Below the pieces are notes generated by a model that worked only from the letters and a program-made list of their open reading frames with translations, searched no databases and was not told the DNA's origin. Shown here in pieces: positions 11,707-23,983 of a stretch of DNA of 64,000 nucleotides. The position numbers and the translations under genes were made by a program. The DNA is from Bacillus kexueae (GTDB lineage Bacteria > Bacillota > Bacilli > Bacillales > Aeribacillaceae). How positions within the stretch are numbered: the first letter of the stretch is position 1; the number at the start of each line of letters is the position of its first letter. The stretch spans positions 124,001 through 188,000 of the forward strand of contig NZ_JALAZE010000003.1 in assembly GCF_022809095.1 (NCBI RefSeq). The letters run 5' to 3'.

Positions 11707-14700
11707 ATATAAAAAAAATATTAGTAGTAGGTTCTGGACCAATAATCATTGGTCAAGCTGCAGAATTTGATTACTCTGGTACGCAAGCTTGTATGGCTTT
11801 AAAAGAAGAAGGATACGAAGTTATTTTAGTAAATTCAAACCCTGCGACAATTATGACTGATGCCGAAATTGCCGATAAAGTGTATATCGAACCTCTTACA
11901 GTTGACTTTTTAGCCAATATTATTCGAAAAGAAAGACCCGATGCGATCTTGCCAACGCTTGGTGGTCAAACGGGGTTAAATTTAGCTATAGAACTATTTG
12001 AAAAAGGAATTTTAGCGGAGTGTGGCGTTGAAATTTTAGGAACCAACTTAGCGGCGATTCAAAAAGCTGAGGACCGAGAGCAATTCCGCAAGTTAATGAA
12101 TGAACTTAATGAACCTGTCCCAGAAAGTGAAATCATTCATGAGTTAGAAGAAGCAAAACGATTTGTCCAACTGGTAGGGTATCCGGTTATTGTCCGTCCA
12201 GCTTATACCCTTGGAGGAACAGGCGGGGGAATTTGTCACAATGATGAGGAATTAACAGAAATCGTGACCAATGGATTGAAGTTGAGTCCTGTACGCCAAT
12301 GTTTGCTCGAAAAAAGTATTGCGGGATTCAAAGAGATTGAATATGAGGTAATGCGAGATTCCAAGGATCATGCCATTGTTGTTTGTAACATGGAAAATAT
12401 TGATCCAGTCGGAGTACACACGGGAGATTCGATTGTCGTAGCTCCAAGCCAAACGCTTTCGGATCGAGAATATCATATGCTTCGTAACGTTTCATTAAAA
12501 ATCATACGATCACTAAAAATTGAAGGCGGATGTAATGTTCAGCTTGCTTTAGATCCACATAGTTTTCAATACTATGTAATCGAAGTAAATCCGCGGGTTA
12601 GTCGCTCTTCTGCTCTCGCGTCAAAAGCAACCGGTTACCCAATTGCGAAGTTAGCAGCCAAAATAGCTGTAGGATTAACGCTCGATGAAATGAAAAACCC
12701 TGTAACTGGAAAAACATATGCTTGTTTTGAACCGGCACTCGACTATGTAGTGACGAAAATCCCTCGTTGGCCATTTGATAAATTTGAATCAGCGAATCGT
12801 CACCTTGGAACTCAAATGAAAGCAACAGGGGAAGTAATGGCTATAGGAAGAACATTCGAAGAATCGTTATTAAAAGCAGTGCGCTCATTAGAAGCAGGGG
12901 TATATCACCTAACATTAAAAGATGCATCCAAGTTTGAAATGGATACAATTGAGAAACGGATTAGAAGAGCTGGAGATGAACGCCTCTTTTACATCGGAGA
13001 AGCATTGAGAAGAGGAATCTCAATTGAAACCATTCATGAGTGGAGTCAAATTGATTTGTTTTTCTTAAGAAAAATGGCAAACATTATATCCTTCGAGCAT
13101 CAGGTAAAGGAGCATCCATTTCATATTGAAATTCTCGAGCGTGCAAAACGACTTGGATTTAGTGATCATTTTATTGCATCTGTATGGAATTGTTCAGAAA
13201 AAGAGGTTTATGAATTAAGAAATCAACATCAAATCGTTCCTGTATATAAAATGGTTGATACATGTGCAGCAGAATTTGAATCGGAAACACCATATTTTTA
13301 TGGAACGTACGAAGATGAAAATGAATCGGTCGTTACCGATAAGCAAAGCATAGTCGTTTTAGGGTCAGGTCCGATTCGTATCGGGCAAGGGATAGAATTT
13401 GATTACGCAACGGTCCACTCAGTCTTTGCCATTCGTGAGGCTGGATACGAAGCGATTATCATAAACAATAACCCTGAAACCGTATCTACGGACTTTAGCA
13501 TCTCTGACAAACTATACTTCGAGCCGCTTACGATAGAGGATGTCATGCATGTTATTGATCTCGAAAAGCCAAAAGGAGTTATCGTGCAATTCGGGGGACA
13601 AACAGCAATCAACTTAGCGGCTGAATTAGCTGAAAGAGGTGTAACGATATTAGGAACAAGGTTGGAAGATTTAGACCGTGCGGAAAACCGAGATAAATTC
13701 GAACAAACGTTACAAACGCTAAATATTCCTCAACCGACTGGAAAAACAGCTACATCTGTGGAAGAAGCGGTTCACATTGCAGCTGAAATTGGGTACCCGG
13801 TACTAGTGAGACCTTCTTATGTCCTCGGCGGTCGTGCAATGGAAATCGTATATCGAAAAGAAGAACTCCTTCATTATATGGAGAACGCTGTAAAAGTTAA
13901 TCCAGATCACCCTGTATTAATCGACCAGTATGTAACAGGAATTGAGATTGAAGTGGATGCAATTTCTGACGGAGAGAATGTAGTGATTCCTGGGATAATG
14001 GAGCATATTGAGCGAGCCGGTGTTCATTCGGGTGACTCTATTGCTGTTTACCCGCCACAAACATTGTCAGAAGAACTTAAGCAAACGCTCGTAGATTATA
14101 CGATTAAGCTAGCACGAGGACTCAACATTATCGGTCTATTAAACATTCAATTTGTCGTATCAAACAACCAACCCTATGTATTGGAGGTAAATCCACGTTC
14201 GAGTCGAACGGTACCATTTTTAAGTAAAATCACGCAAATTCCGATGGCTAATTTAGCGACGAAGGTTATATTAGGACACTCACTTTCTTCATTCGGTTAC
14301 AAGACAGGCTTAGCGGAACAACCTCAAGATGTATTTGTCAAAGTTCCGGTGTTTTCCTTTGCGAAGCTACGCCGAGTTGATATTACTTTAGGACCTGAGA
14401 TGAAATCAACAGGCGAGGTAATGGGAAAAGAAAAAACACTTGAAAAAGCATTATATAAAGGACTTGTAGCCGCTGGAATGAAAATCGAACAACATGGATC
14501 AGTTCTACTTACCGTTGCGGATAAAGATAAAATCGAAGCGTTAAACTTAGCGAGCCGCTTCCACCATATTGGGTATGAAGTACTTGCGACGGAAGGAACA
14601 TCTGCGTTTTTAAATGAACATGGAATCCCTTCGAAAGTTGTCAAAAAAATTGGGGCAAACGGCCATACCATTTTAGATGTCATTCGAAATGGAGAAGCAC

Positions 14701-14902
14701 AATTTGTTATAAACACGCTTACGAAAGGAAAGCAGCCAGCTAGAGATGGATTTAGAATTCGACGTGAAGCGGTAGAAAATGGTGTTCCATGTCTCACTTC
14801 ACTCGATACAGCTAAAGCAATCTTGCGCGTTTTAGAGGCAATGGCTCTGACAACTGAAGCCATGCCTAAAGGAATGAAGAAAAAGATTGAGGAGCCGATA
14901 GG

Positions 14903-14906
<4 letters not shown>
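11691..14906 (+). CDS. carB: Carbamoyl-phosphate synthase, large subunit, pyrimidine-specific
   Basis: Makes carbamoyl phosphate from bicarbonate, ammonia and two ATP. It has 1071 residues, with two homologous ATP-grasp halves. The first half starts [20 protein letters not shown] and the second [19 protein letters not shown]. They are followed by a C-terminal MGS-like domain (about 935-1071), the usual site for nucleotide effectors. The first half lies at roughly 1-400, a linker or oligomerisation region at about 400-550 and the second half at about 550-935. It overlaps carA at its start and pyrK by four bases (ATGA) at its end. It corresponds to pyrAB of B. subtilis. Confidence 0.97.
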
Positions 14907-17286
<2,380 letters not shown>

Positions 17287-17290
<4 letters not shown>

Positions 17291-17919
17291 ATAAACAACT
17301 AGCAAAACAATTACTGGCCATTGGTGCAGTTCAGCTCAATCCAGATGAACCATTTACATGGGCAAGTGGAATTAAATCCCCCATCTATTGTGATAACCGA
17401 ATGACTTTATCATTTCCTTCTATTCGAGAAATGATATATAAAGGTCTTTCTGAACTAATTAAAGATCGATTCGTTGATGTTAACATGATTGCCGGATGCG
17501 CAACGGCAGGTATACCTCATGCAGCACTCGTGAGTGACGTACTTGGATTACCGATGTGTTATGTTCGAAGCTCGCCAAAAGGACACGGGAAAGGAAACCA
17601 AATTGAAGGAAAAGTTGAAAAAGGTCAAAAAGTGGTAGTAATTGAGGATTTAATTTCGACAGGTCAGAGTGCATTAAAAGTTGTTGATGCTTTGCAAAAG
17701 GCAGGGTGTGAAGTGGTTGGAGTCGCAGCAATTTTTACATATCAATTACCAATTGCTGATGATCATTTTGAAGATAAAGAGATTCCCGTTTATACGCTAT
17801 GTCATTACGAAACATTAATGGATGTAGCAGTGGAGGAGGGTTACATTTCGCAAGAGCAAATGACTAAGCTCGCAAAATGGCGGGAGAATCACGAAACTGT
17901 AGATTGGATGAAGGTGTAA
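17287..17919 (+). CDS. pyrE: Orotate phosphoribosyltransferase
   Basis: Joins orotate to PRPP to give OMP. It has 210 residues. The PRPP motif [11 protein letters not shown] is near 117-127, the N-terminal [20 protein letters not shown] segment binds orotate, and the flexible loop [11 protein letters not shown] is intact. The ATG at 17287 overlaps the pyrF stop and follows GGGAGGGAG; an upstream in-frame ATG lacks a site. It is the last gene of the operon; a terminator follows within ten bases. Confidence 0.97.
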
Positions 17920-17927
17920 TAGGATTG

Positions 17928-17976
17928 AAAGGGAATCCGTTCAAATAGTAAGTAACTAAAGGGATTCCCTTTTTCA
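17928..17976 (+). terminator. Rho-independent terminator of the pyr operon
   Basis: AAGGGAATCC (17929-17938) pairs with GGATTCCCTT (17962-17971), followed by TTTC. The loop is long, about 23 bases, and the stem has ten pairs. Confidence 0.8.
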
Positions 17977-18047
17977 TTTAATTTTTAAGATAGAAAGAAT
18001 GAAAATAATGAAAAATCAAAAATATAATTCCGATAAAAAAACTCGGG

Positions 18048-18075
18048 TTGACTTTCAAGAATTTTATGATAAAAT
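18048..18075 (+). promoter_or_regulatory. SigA promoter of the S-box / sulfate assimilation operon
   Basis: TTGACT at 18048-18053 and TAAAAT at 18070-18075 with a 16-base spacer. A TG at 18067-18068 makes an extended -10 (TGATAAAAT). The start would be about 12 bases before the aptamer. Confidence 0.65.
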
Positions 18076-18093
18076 TTGAAATTAATAGCAATA

Positions 18094-18193
18094 CTTATCA
18101 AGAGTGGTGAAGGGAACTGGCCCAATGAAACCCGGCAACCTGCATAAGCAAGGTGCTAATTCCAGCAAAATGGGATCCGTTTTGAGAGATAAG
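18094..18193 (+). promoter_or_regulatory. SAM-I riboswitch aptamer (S-box)
   Basis: CTTATC (18094-18099) and GATAAG (18188-18193) close the P1 helix. Inside are the S-box landmarks: AAGAGTGGTGAAGGGAACTG, then GGCCCAATGAAACCCGGCAACC, interrupted only by variable bases, followed by AAGGTGCTAATTCCAGC. This is a near-consensus S-adenosylmethionine aptamer. Known S-boxes repress sulfur genes when SAM is high. No canonical terminator follows directly, so the expression platform is unclear: the T run at 18236-18243 has no matching stem. The next strong terminator is at 18497. Confidence 0.95.
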
Positions 18194-18329
18194 TAGAGAA
18201 CAATGCCTCGATTTTATCCTCAGACGATTTAATCTTCTTTTTTCAGCACCTGCGATTTCATTTACACTATATCCCGATTTAACCACTTGGAATAAAAGGA
18301 ATTAGTTTCATTAGAGGGGGATTCATCAT

Positions 18330-18473
18330 ATGAATGAAGAAGAGCGTCTAGATGAGTTAATGGTAGAAATAAAAAAGATGTTACAAGATTTGAAGTTTGG
18401 TTCCATTACACTTGTCGTACAAAATGGAAAGGTGATTCAGTTAGAAAAAAGTGAAAAGGTCCGTTTAACATAA
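18330..18473 (+). CDS. DUF2292 (YezD-type) small protein
   Basis: A 47-residue protein, MNEEERLDELMVEIKKMLQD... then LKFGSITLVVQNGKVIQLEK and SEKVRLT. The ATG at 18330 is nine bases after GAGGGGG (18314-18320). The pattern of an amphipathic helix followed by FGSITLVVQNGKVIQLEKSEKxR matches the DUF2292/YezD family of 40-60 residue proteins as I remember it. The function is unknown. It is first in the transcript after the S-box and is followed by a strong hairpin terminator before cysH, so it may be made in excess over the downstream enzymes. The link to sulfur metabolism is by context only. Confidence 0.8.
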   Translation: MNEEERLDELMVEIKKMLQDLKFGSITLVVQNGKVIQLEKSEKVRLT

Positions 18474-18496
18474 AAGCGCTGACTAGACAAACTAGA

Positions 18497-18541
18497 GGCG
18501 GTTTTAGCTGACAATCATGATGAAGGCTAAAACCGCCTTTT
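18497..18541 (+). terminator. Terminator hairpin between the DUF2292 gene and cysH
   Basis: GGCGGTTTTAGC (18497-18508) pairs with GCTAAAACCGCC (18526-18537), a perfect 12-base stem, followed by TTTTC. It lies inside the apparent cys transcript, 23 bases after the small gene. It could act as an internal attenuator or partial terminator. Confidence 0.8.
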
Positions 18542-18591
18542 CGTATACAAACGCTTCGTGCAAATTAGTACCCGATAAGGGAGGAATAAAC

Positions 18592-19305
18592 GTGTTAACT
18601 TATGAGAATTGGGAAAATCATTTGTTTAATTCTCAAACGGAAACAAAAGGTGCGATTGAAACATTAGCATGGGCTTATGAAACATATAATTCGGAAGAAA
18701 TCGTTTACGCATGTAGCTTCGGGATTGAAGGAATCGTGTTAATTGATTTAATCCATCAAGTTCATAAACAAGCAAACATTGTGTTTTTAGATACAGGTCT
18801 GCACTTTCAAGAAACATATGAATGCATTCAAAAGGTAAAAAAACGATATCCTACCCTATCTATACAGTTGAAAAAACCTTCCATGTCATTGGAAGAACAA
18901 CAACAAACTTATGGTGAAGAATTATGGAAACACAATCCGAATCAATGTTGTTACATTCGAAAGGTATTACCACTTGAAGAAACTTTAAAACCTGTAAAAG
19001 CTTGGATTTCAGGCTTAAGAAGGGAGCAATCCCCAACCCGAAAAGAAGTACAATTTCTCAATCAAGACCATCGGTTTAAAAAGGTGAAGATTTGTCCGCT
19101 TATCCATTGGACTTGGAAAGACATTTGGAGATATGCCCATAAACATCAATTGGATTACAACATTTTGCATGATAAAGGGTATCCAAGCATCGGGTGTCAG
19201 CCATGCACAAGTCCCGTATGGAATGAAGAAGATTTACGTGCTGGAAGATGGCAAGGGAAAGCAAAATTGGAGTGTGGACTACATGTTCAACCGGAAGGGT
19301 CGTAA
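18592..19305 (+). CDS. cysH: Phosphoadenylyl-/adenylyl-sulfate reductase
   Basis: Reduces PAPS or APS to sulfite with thioredoxin. It has 237 residues. The PP-loop-like ATPase fold has SFGIEGIVL near 40-50, and CysCys at 119-120 plus Cys202/Cys205 form a [4Fe-4S] ligand set. The C-terminal ECGLH supplies the catalytic cysteine. The four cysteines put it in the iron-sulfur class, whose Bacillus members accept both APS and PAPS. The start is GTG 18592, following GGGAGGAAT with normal spacing; it gives MLTYENWE, the conserved N-terminus. An ATG 75 bases upstream lies in the terminator hairpin and is rejected. Confidence 0.95.
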   Translation: MLTYENWENHLFNSQTETKGAIETLAWAYETYNSEEIVYACSFGIEGIVLIDLIHQVHKQANIVFLDTGLHFQETYECIQKVKKRYPTLSIQLKKPSMSLEEQQQTYGEELWKHNPNQCCYIRKVLPLEETLKPVKAWISGLRREQSPTRKEVQFLNQDHRFKKVKICPLIHWTWKDIWRYAHKHQLDYNILHDKGYPSIGCQPCTSPVWNEEDLRAGRWQGKAKLECGLHVQPEGS

Positions 19306-19308
19306 CCG

Positions 19309-20364
19309 ATGGAATGGATTGCTGTTATCATTAGCTGCTTATTTGCGATGAATATTGGAGCGAGTGGTGCAGCGGCTTCGATGGGAGTTGCTTATGGATC
19401 TGGTGCTATTCCTTCAAAGCGGATTGCGTTAATTCTTTGCTCCATAGGAATATTGTTCGGTGCCATCATTGGGGGAGGAGAAGTGATCAAGACGATAGGC
19501 GAAGGCTTAATGAATGAGAGTATCTTAAGTCCGAAGATTGTCGTCATCATATTAGCTTCTGCAACGGTGACGTTAATGATGGCCAATTTATTAGGAATTC
19601 CACTATCGACCAGTGAAGTAACGGTAGGTGCGGTGGTAGGAGTAGGGGTTGCATTCCAATCATTATATTTTGATTCCATTTTTTTTATCGTCTCTTTATG
19701 GGTAATGGTTCCGATTGTCGCGTTCTTCCTTACCGTTTTTTTTCAAAAGCTCATCAATCAATTTGTGACATCGAAGAAATTAATCACTTCCAAGTATATA
19801 AGTTATGTGCTAATTATGACTGGATTTTTTGAAGCATTTTCTGCTGGAATGAATAACATTGCCAATGCAGTCGGTCCCCTTGTCGGAGCAGGAATGCTAA
19901 CGGAAGGTGATGGTAAGTGGCTTGGCGGTATCTTTGTAGCTCTCGGGGTCATACTTCTTGGGAAAAATGTGTTAGAAACGAACGGTAAACGGATTACGCA
20001 TTTAACAAAATTAGAAGGTATCAATGTTTCAGCAACAGGTGCAACGTTAGTCATCATAGCATCACTTTTTGGTATCCCGATTCCGATGACACAAATCACC
20101 ACATCATCTATTTTAGGAATTGGCTTTGTAAAAGAGAAACGAGCCGTTTTTGAAAAAGAAGTCGTCAAAAGACTTGTAAAAATATGGATCGTTTCACCGC
20201 TTGCTTCATTAATCGTTTCATATGCGCTCGTTCAAGCATTCGTTTTTTCAAATTGGTACTCATTCATCATGGTGTTTATCGTTTTTATAGCAACAATTAT
20301 TTTTATTAGCTTAATGACTTCATTCTTTAATCCAAGTAAACATATTTATTTAAGGAGGAATTGA
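19309..20364 (+). CDS. cysP: Sulfate permease, PiT family
   Basis: Imports sulfate. The 351-residue membrane protein has about ten hydrophobic segments. It starts [20 protein letters not shown] and has the internal repeat typical of the inorganic phosphate transporter (PiT) family: GASGAA near the N-terminus is echoed by [16 protein letters not shown] in the middle. The position between cysH and sat matches B. subtilis cysP, which replaces an ABC sulfate importer. Three bases separate it from cysH. Its final codons form the ribosome site AAGGAGG of sat. Confidence 0.93.
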   Translation: MEWIAVIISCLFAMNIGASGAAASMGVAYGSGAIPSKRIALILCSIGILFGAIIGGGEVIKTIGEGLMNESILSPKIVVIILASATVTLMMANLLGIPLSTSEVTVGAVVGVGVAFQSLYFDSIFFIVSLWVMVPIVAFFLTVFFQKLINQFVTSKKLITSKYISYVLIMTGFFEAFSAGMNNIANAVGPLVGAGMLTEGDGKWLGGIFVALGVILLGKNVLETNGKRITHLTKLEGINVSATGATLVIIASLFGIPIPMTQITTSSILGIGFVKEKRAVFEKEVVKRLVKIWIVSPLASLIVSYALVQAFVFSNWYSFIMVFIVFIATIIFISLMTSFFNPSKHIYLRRN

Positions 20365-20366
20365 AA

Positions 20367-21500
20367 ATGACGATTCAACCACATGGAGGTACGCTCGTCC
20401 AACAGTTTAATCCAAATGCATCATTGGAAGATGTTCAAAACAGCATTGAGGTGGATGTGATGGCTCTATCTGACTTAGAGCTCATCGCAATCGGTGCATA
20501 TAGTCCTTTGACAGGCTTTTTAAATGAAGAGGATTATCACTCAGTCGTTCAAACAATGCGTTTGAAAAATGGCGTCGTATGGAGTATCCCAATCACACTA
20601 CCTGTTACAAAAGAAAAAGCTCAAGAGCTTCAAATTGGAGAAAAAGTGGCGCTTACGTATTTAAACGTACCGTACGGTGCAATTACGATTGAGTCGATTT
20701 ATTCACCGAACAAAGAAGAGGAAGCAGAGCATGTATACAAAACGACTGATCGAGAGCATCCGGGAGTACGAAAATTGTTTGACCGAGGTGATGTATACAT
20801 CGGGGGAGAAATTGTTCTCATTCGAAAGCCTGGAAAGCCTTTTCCGAATGAAACATTTGAGCCAGCTGAGTCAAGACAATATTTTGAAAATCAAGGGTGG
20901 AAGACTGTTGTCGGCTTCCAAACGAGAAATCCAGTACATCGCGCACATGAATACATTCAAAAAACAGCTCTTGAAACCGTTGACGGACTATTTCTTCAAC
21001 CGCTTGTTGGAGAAACGAAAAAAGATGATATCCCGGCAGATGTTCGGATGAAAAGCTATGATGTCTTGTTAAAAAATTATTATCCGCAAAATCGCGTGTT
21101 ATTAGGAGTTTTTCCTGCTGCGATGCGGTATGCTGGGCCGAGAGAAGCGATTTTTCATGCAATCGTACGTAAAAATTACGGCTGCACACACTTTATTGTA
21201 GGTCGTGATCACGCAGGGGTTGGAAACTATTATGGAACATATGATGCACAAAAAATCTTTTCAAACTTTGAAAAAGAAGAACTTGATATTACGCCGATGT
21301 TTTTCGAACACAGCTTTTATTGCCGAAAATGCGACAGTATGGCATCGGTGAAAACGTGCCCACATGATGAGAAGGACCGTCTCATTTTATCTGGAACGAA
21401 AGTGCGCACTCTCCTTCGAAACGGTGAACCACTGCCAAGTACCTTCAGTCGGAAGGAAGTCGTTGAAGTACTCGTAAAAGGATTAAATGTACCTAGTTAA
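20367..21500 (+). CDS. sat: Sulfate adenylyltransferase (ATP sulfurylase)
   Basis: Activates sulfate with ATP to give APS. It has 377 residues of the monomer-type family. The nucleotide-binding [10 protein letters not shown] is at 185-194, followed by [17 protein letters not shown] and a C-terminal [15 protein letters not shown] segment likely to bind metal. The ATG at 20367 is seven bases after AAGGAGG, which lies over the cysP stop. It works with CysC downstream to make PAPS. Confidence 0.96.
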   Translation: MTIQPHGGTLVQQFNPNASLEDVQNSIEVDVMALSDLELIAIGAYSPLTGFLNEEDYHSVVQTMRLKNGVVWSIPITLPVTKEKAQELQIGEKVALTYLNVPYGAITIESIYSPNKEEEAEHVYKTTDREHPGVRKLFDRGDVYIGGEIVLIRKPGKPFPNETFEPAESRQYFENQGWKTVVGFQTRNPVHRAHEYIQKTALETVDGLFLQPLVGETKKDDIPADVRMKSYDVLLKNYYPQNRVLLGVFPAAMRYAGPREAIFHAIVRKNYGCTHFIVGRDHAGVGNYYGTYDAQKIFSNFEKEELDITPMFFEHSFYCRKCDSMASVKTCPHDEKDRLILSGTKVRTLLRNGEPLPSTFSRKEVVEVLVKGLNVPS

Positions 21501-21514
21501 AGGAGTGATTGATG

Positions 21515-22108
21515 ATGGCATCCAATTTAACATGGCATGAAGCATCCATTACAAAACATGAACGTAGAGAAAAGCAAAAACACCATAGTTTTATTCTTTG
21601 GTTTACGGGACTATCAGGATCAGGCAAATCGACTATTGCCAATCAACTTGCAAAAGCTTTATTTCAAAAAGGAATTCATACGTATGTATTAGACGGAGAT
21701 AACATCCGTCACGGGCTGAACAAAGATTTATCCTTTTCTGATGAAGATCGAAAAGAAAATATTCGCCGTATTGGAGAAGTGTCAAAGCTATTTGTAGATA
21801 GCGGTCAAGTTGTCATTACCGCCTTCATTTCACCTTTTCAAGAGGACCGTGATCAAGTTCGAGAACTTTTAGATGAAAACGAATTTGTTGAAGTATATAT
21901 TGAATGTCCAATTGATGTTTGTGAAGAGCGCGATCCTAAAGGTCTTTATCAAAAGGCAAGAAGCGGAGAAATTAATGGTTTTACAGGAATTGATGCTCCG
22001 TACGAACCACCTGTAAATCCAGAAATTACGTTAAATACGGCACACAAATCAGTAGATGAATGTGTTAAAGCATTAATCACGTTTCTTGAAAAGAAGAAAT
22101 GGGTGTAG
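21515..22108 (+). CDS. cysC: Adenylyl-sulfate kinase
   Basis: Phosphorylates APS to PAPS. It has 197 residues. The P-loop GLSGSGKST is at 32-40, and the family segments [13 protein letters not shown] and FISPF follow. Two adjacent ATG codons (21512, 21515) are possible after AAAGGAG (21499-21505). I take the second, whose nine-base spacing and [11 protein letters not shown] start match relatives. It follows sat by 14 bases. Confidence 0.95.
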   Translation: MASNLTWHEASITKHERREKQKHHSFILWFTGLSGSGKSTIANQLAKALFQKGIHTYVLDGDNIRHGLNKDLSFSDEDRKENIRRIGEVSKLFVDSGQVVITAFISPFQEDRDQVRELLDENEFVEVYIECPIDVCEERDPKGLYQKARSGEINGFTGIDAPYEPPVNPEITLNTAHKSVDECVKALITFLEKKKWV

Positions 22109-22126
22109 GAAAAGGAGGAAACATAT

Positions 22127-23749
22127 ATGCCATACGAGAAGATATGGAAGGACAATGAAAAACTCAACAAGACCGAATTAAAAAAGTTAGAGAAGGACGG
22201 TCTTGAAATATTCCAAGATATTGAAGAGTATGCGAAGACAGGCTTTGACTCCATACCTGAAAGTGAGTGGGATTTATTTAAATGGGCAGGACTTTATTTA
22301 CAAAAACCTAAAAAAGCGGGATATTTCATGATGCGAGTGAAAGTTCCATCTGGACTTTTAACGTATGACCAAACGGTGACACTTGCCAACATAGCAAAAG
22401 ATTATGGTCGAGGAGTGTTTGATATTACGACTCGACAAGCCATTCAGTTTCATTGGTTAACAATTGAACAAATGCCTGATATTTTCGACCGTTTAGAGAA
22501 GGTAGGATTATCTTCAGCGGGAGCGTGTGGCGACATTACCCGGAACATCGTCGGAAACCCACTTGCAGGAATTGACTCTAATGAAATCATGGATACAAGT
22601 CAACTTGTTAAAGAAATCGACGCCTATTTCGATCGTAATGAAGATTTTTCAAACCTTCCTCGTAAATACAAAATGTCGATTAACGCTAGCGTATACAATT
22701 CATCGAATGCCGAGATTAATGACGTTGCCTTTATTCCAGCGAAGAAGGTTCTAGAGGGGGAAGAAAAGCTCGGATTTCATGTGAAAGTAGGAGGAGGGTT
22801 ATCAGCAAAACCTTATCTAGCCGAATTCCTTGATGTCTTTATTCTTCCTGAACAAGTAAAAGACGTCGCCATTGCAATCACTACCATTTTCCGTGATTTC
22901 GGATATCGTGAAAAGCGACACCGTGCACGTTTAAAATTCCTCGTTGCGGATTGGGGACCTGAAAAGTTTACAAAAAAATTGTTGGAATATACAGGTCCAT
23001 TACCGACAAAAGGAGAGGATTTAACGAAGGGGTGGAATGCGGGCTTTATTTACGGTGCGCATCCTCAAAAGCAAGAAGGATTTAGTTATGTAGGCTTTAA
23101 TGTCCCTGTCGGTCGTTTGAACGCAGAGGAAGTTTTGGAAATTGCAGAAGTGGCTAAAAAATACGGAAACGGGGAAATTCGCACATGTAATTCACAAAAC
23201 TTCATAATTCCGAATGTTAAAAATGAACATGTCGATGCATTGTTAAAGGAAAAGATTTTTCAAGGTAGAATTTCAACTAAACCACATTCCTTCACTGCCT
23301 ATTCTGTATCTTGTACAGGAATTGAGTACTGCAATTTAGCTCTCGTCGAAACGAAAGAGCGTATGAAGCAGATTGCTGCCTATTTGGATGATGAAATTCA
23401 ATTGGATGTACCAGTCAGAATTCATATGGTAGGATGCCCGAATTCCTGTGGTCAACGGCAAATTGCTGATATTGGACTTCAAGGCGTGTTAATGAGAACG
23501 AAAGATAAGAAAATGGTCGAAGCGTATGAATTATATGTCGGTGGAACATTATTAAACGGTGGAAAGTTTAATGAAAAATTAAAGGGGAAAGTACCGGCTG
23601 AACAACTACCGGAAGTTCTGAAACGTTTCCTCTTATATTTTAAAAATCATAAAGAGCAAAACGAAACGTTTCTTCAATTCTATCAGCGAGTAGGTCTGGA
23701 TGAATTACAGCAGCAATTATCCGATGTAATTGAATCCATCGCAGTGTAA
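22127..23749 (+). CDS. Siroheme [4Fe-4S] sulfite reductase (nitrite/sulfite reductase family)
   Basis: The 540-residue protein has two ferredoxin-like/hemoprotein half repeats. The siroheme-[4Fe-4S] ligands are Cys396 and Cys402 in CTGIEYC and Cys437 and Cys441 in CPNSC. No flavodoxin or FAD/NADPH domain is attached, so electrons should come from a ferredoxin or similar carrier. The family covers both ferredoxin-sulfite and ferredoxin-nitrite reductases. Position after cysH-cysP-sat-cysC and before siroheme genes argues for sulfite to sulfide. In B. subtilis this role belongs to cysJI at another locus. The ATG at 22127 has AAAGGAGG upstream. Confidence 0.88.
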   Translation: MPYEKIWKDNEKLNKTELKKLEKDGLEIFQDIEEYAKTGFDSIPESEWDLFKWAGLYLQKPKKAGYFMMRVKVPSGLLTYDQTVTLANIAKDYGRGVFDITTRQAIQFHWLTIEQMPDIFDRLEKVGLSSAGACGDITRNIVGNPLAGIDSNEIMDTSQLVKEIDAYFDRNEDFSNLPRKYKMSINASVYNSSNAEINDVAFIPAKKVLEGEEKLGFHVKVGGGLSAKPYLAEFLDVFILPEQVKDVAIAITTIFRDFGYREKRHRARLKFLVADWGPEKFTKKLLEYTGPLPTKGEDLTKGWNAGFIYGAHPQKQEGFSYVGFNVPVGRLNAEEVLEIAEVAKKYGNGEIRTCNSQNFIIPNVKNEHVDALLKEKIFQGRISTKPHSFTAYSVSCTGIEYCNLALVETKERMKQIAAYLDDEIQLDVPVRIHMVGCPNSCGQRQIADIGLQGVLMRTKDKKMVEAYELYVGGTLLNGGKFNEKLKGKVPAEQLPEVLKRFLLYFKNHKEQNETFLQFYQRVGLDELQQQLSDVIESIAV

Positions 23750-23760
23750 CGGAGGTCGAA

Positions 23761-23967
23761 ATGTACTTGTACAAATTTTTCGTCCAACTAGCAAATCAAA
23801 ACCTTCCTGTCATCGTCGTAGCCAATAATGACGAAGCAGCATTTGATCAAGTTGAAGTGGAACTCGAAAAACATTATACGAAGCTCCCTTCTTTCGAACA
23901 TATAACGTTAACAGAGAAGAAGAAAGTGAAAGGCCGAGCAGCCTTCGTGATAGAGCGAGAGGAATGA
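23761..23967 (+). CDS. DUF3906 family small protein
   Basis: A 68-residue acidic protein, MYLYKFFVQLANQNLPVIVV..., with a predicted beta-alpha-beta pattern and a charged C-terminus. I recognise it as the DUF3906 type that accompanies this sulfite reductase in several bacilli. No catalytic motif is visible. It sits 11 bases after the reductase, with GGAGG before its ATG, and 16 bases before sumT. A role as accessory or electron-transfer adaptor for the reductase is a guess from context. Confidence 0.75.
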   Translation: MYLYKFFVQLANQNLPVIVVANNDEAAFDQVEVELEKHYTKLPSFEHITLTEKKKVKGRAAFVIEREE

Positions 23968-23983
23968 TAAAAGGGGGATTGAA

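Noticed and set aside
18094-18193. T-box as an alternative reading of the cysH leader
   Set aside because: The T-box core GGTGGTACCGCG is absent, whereas all S-box landmarks are present.
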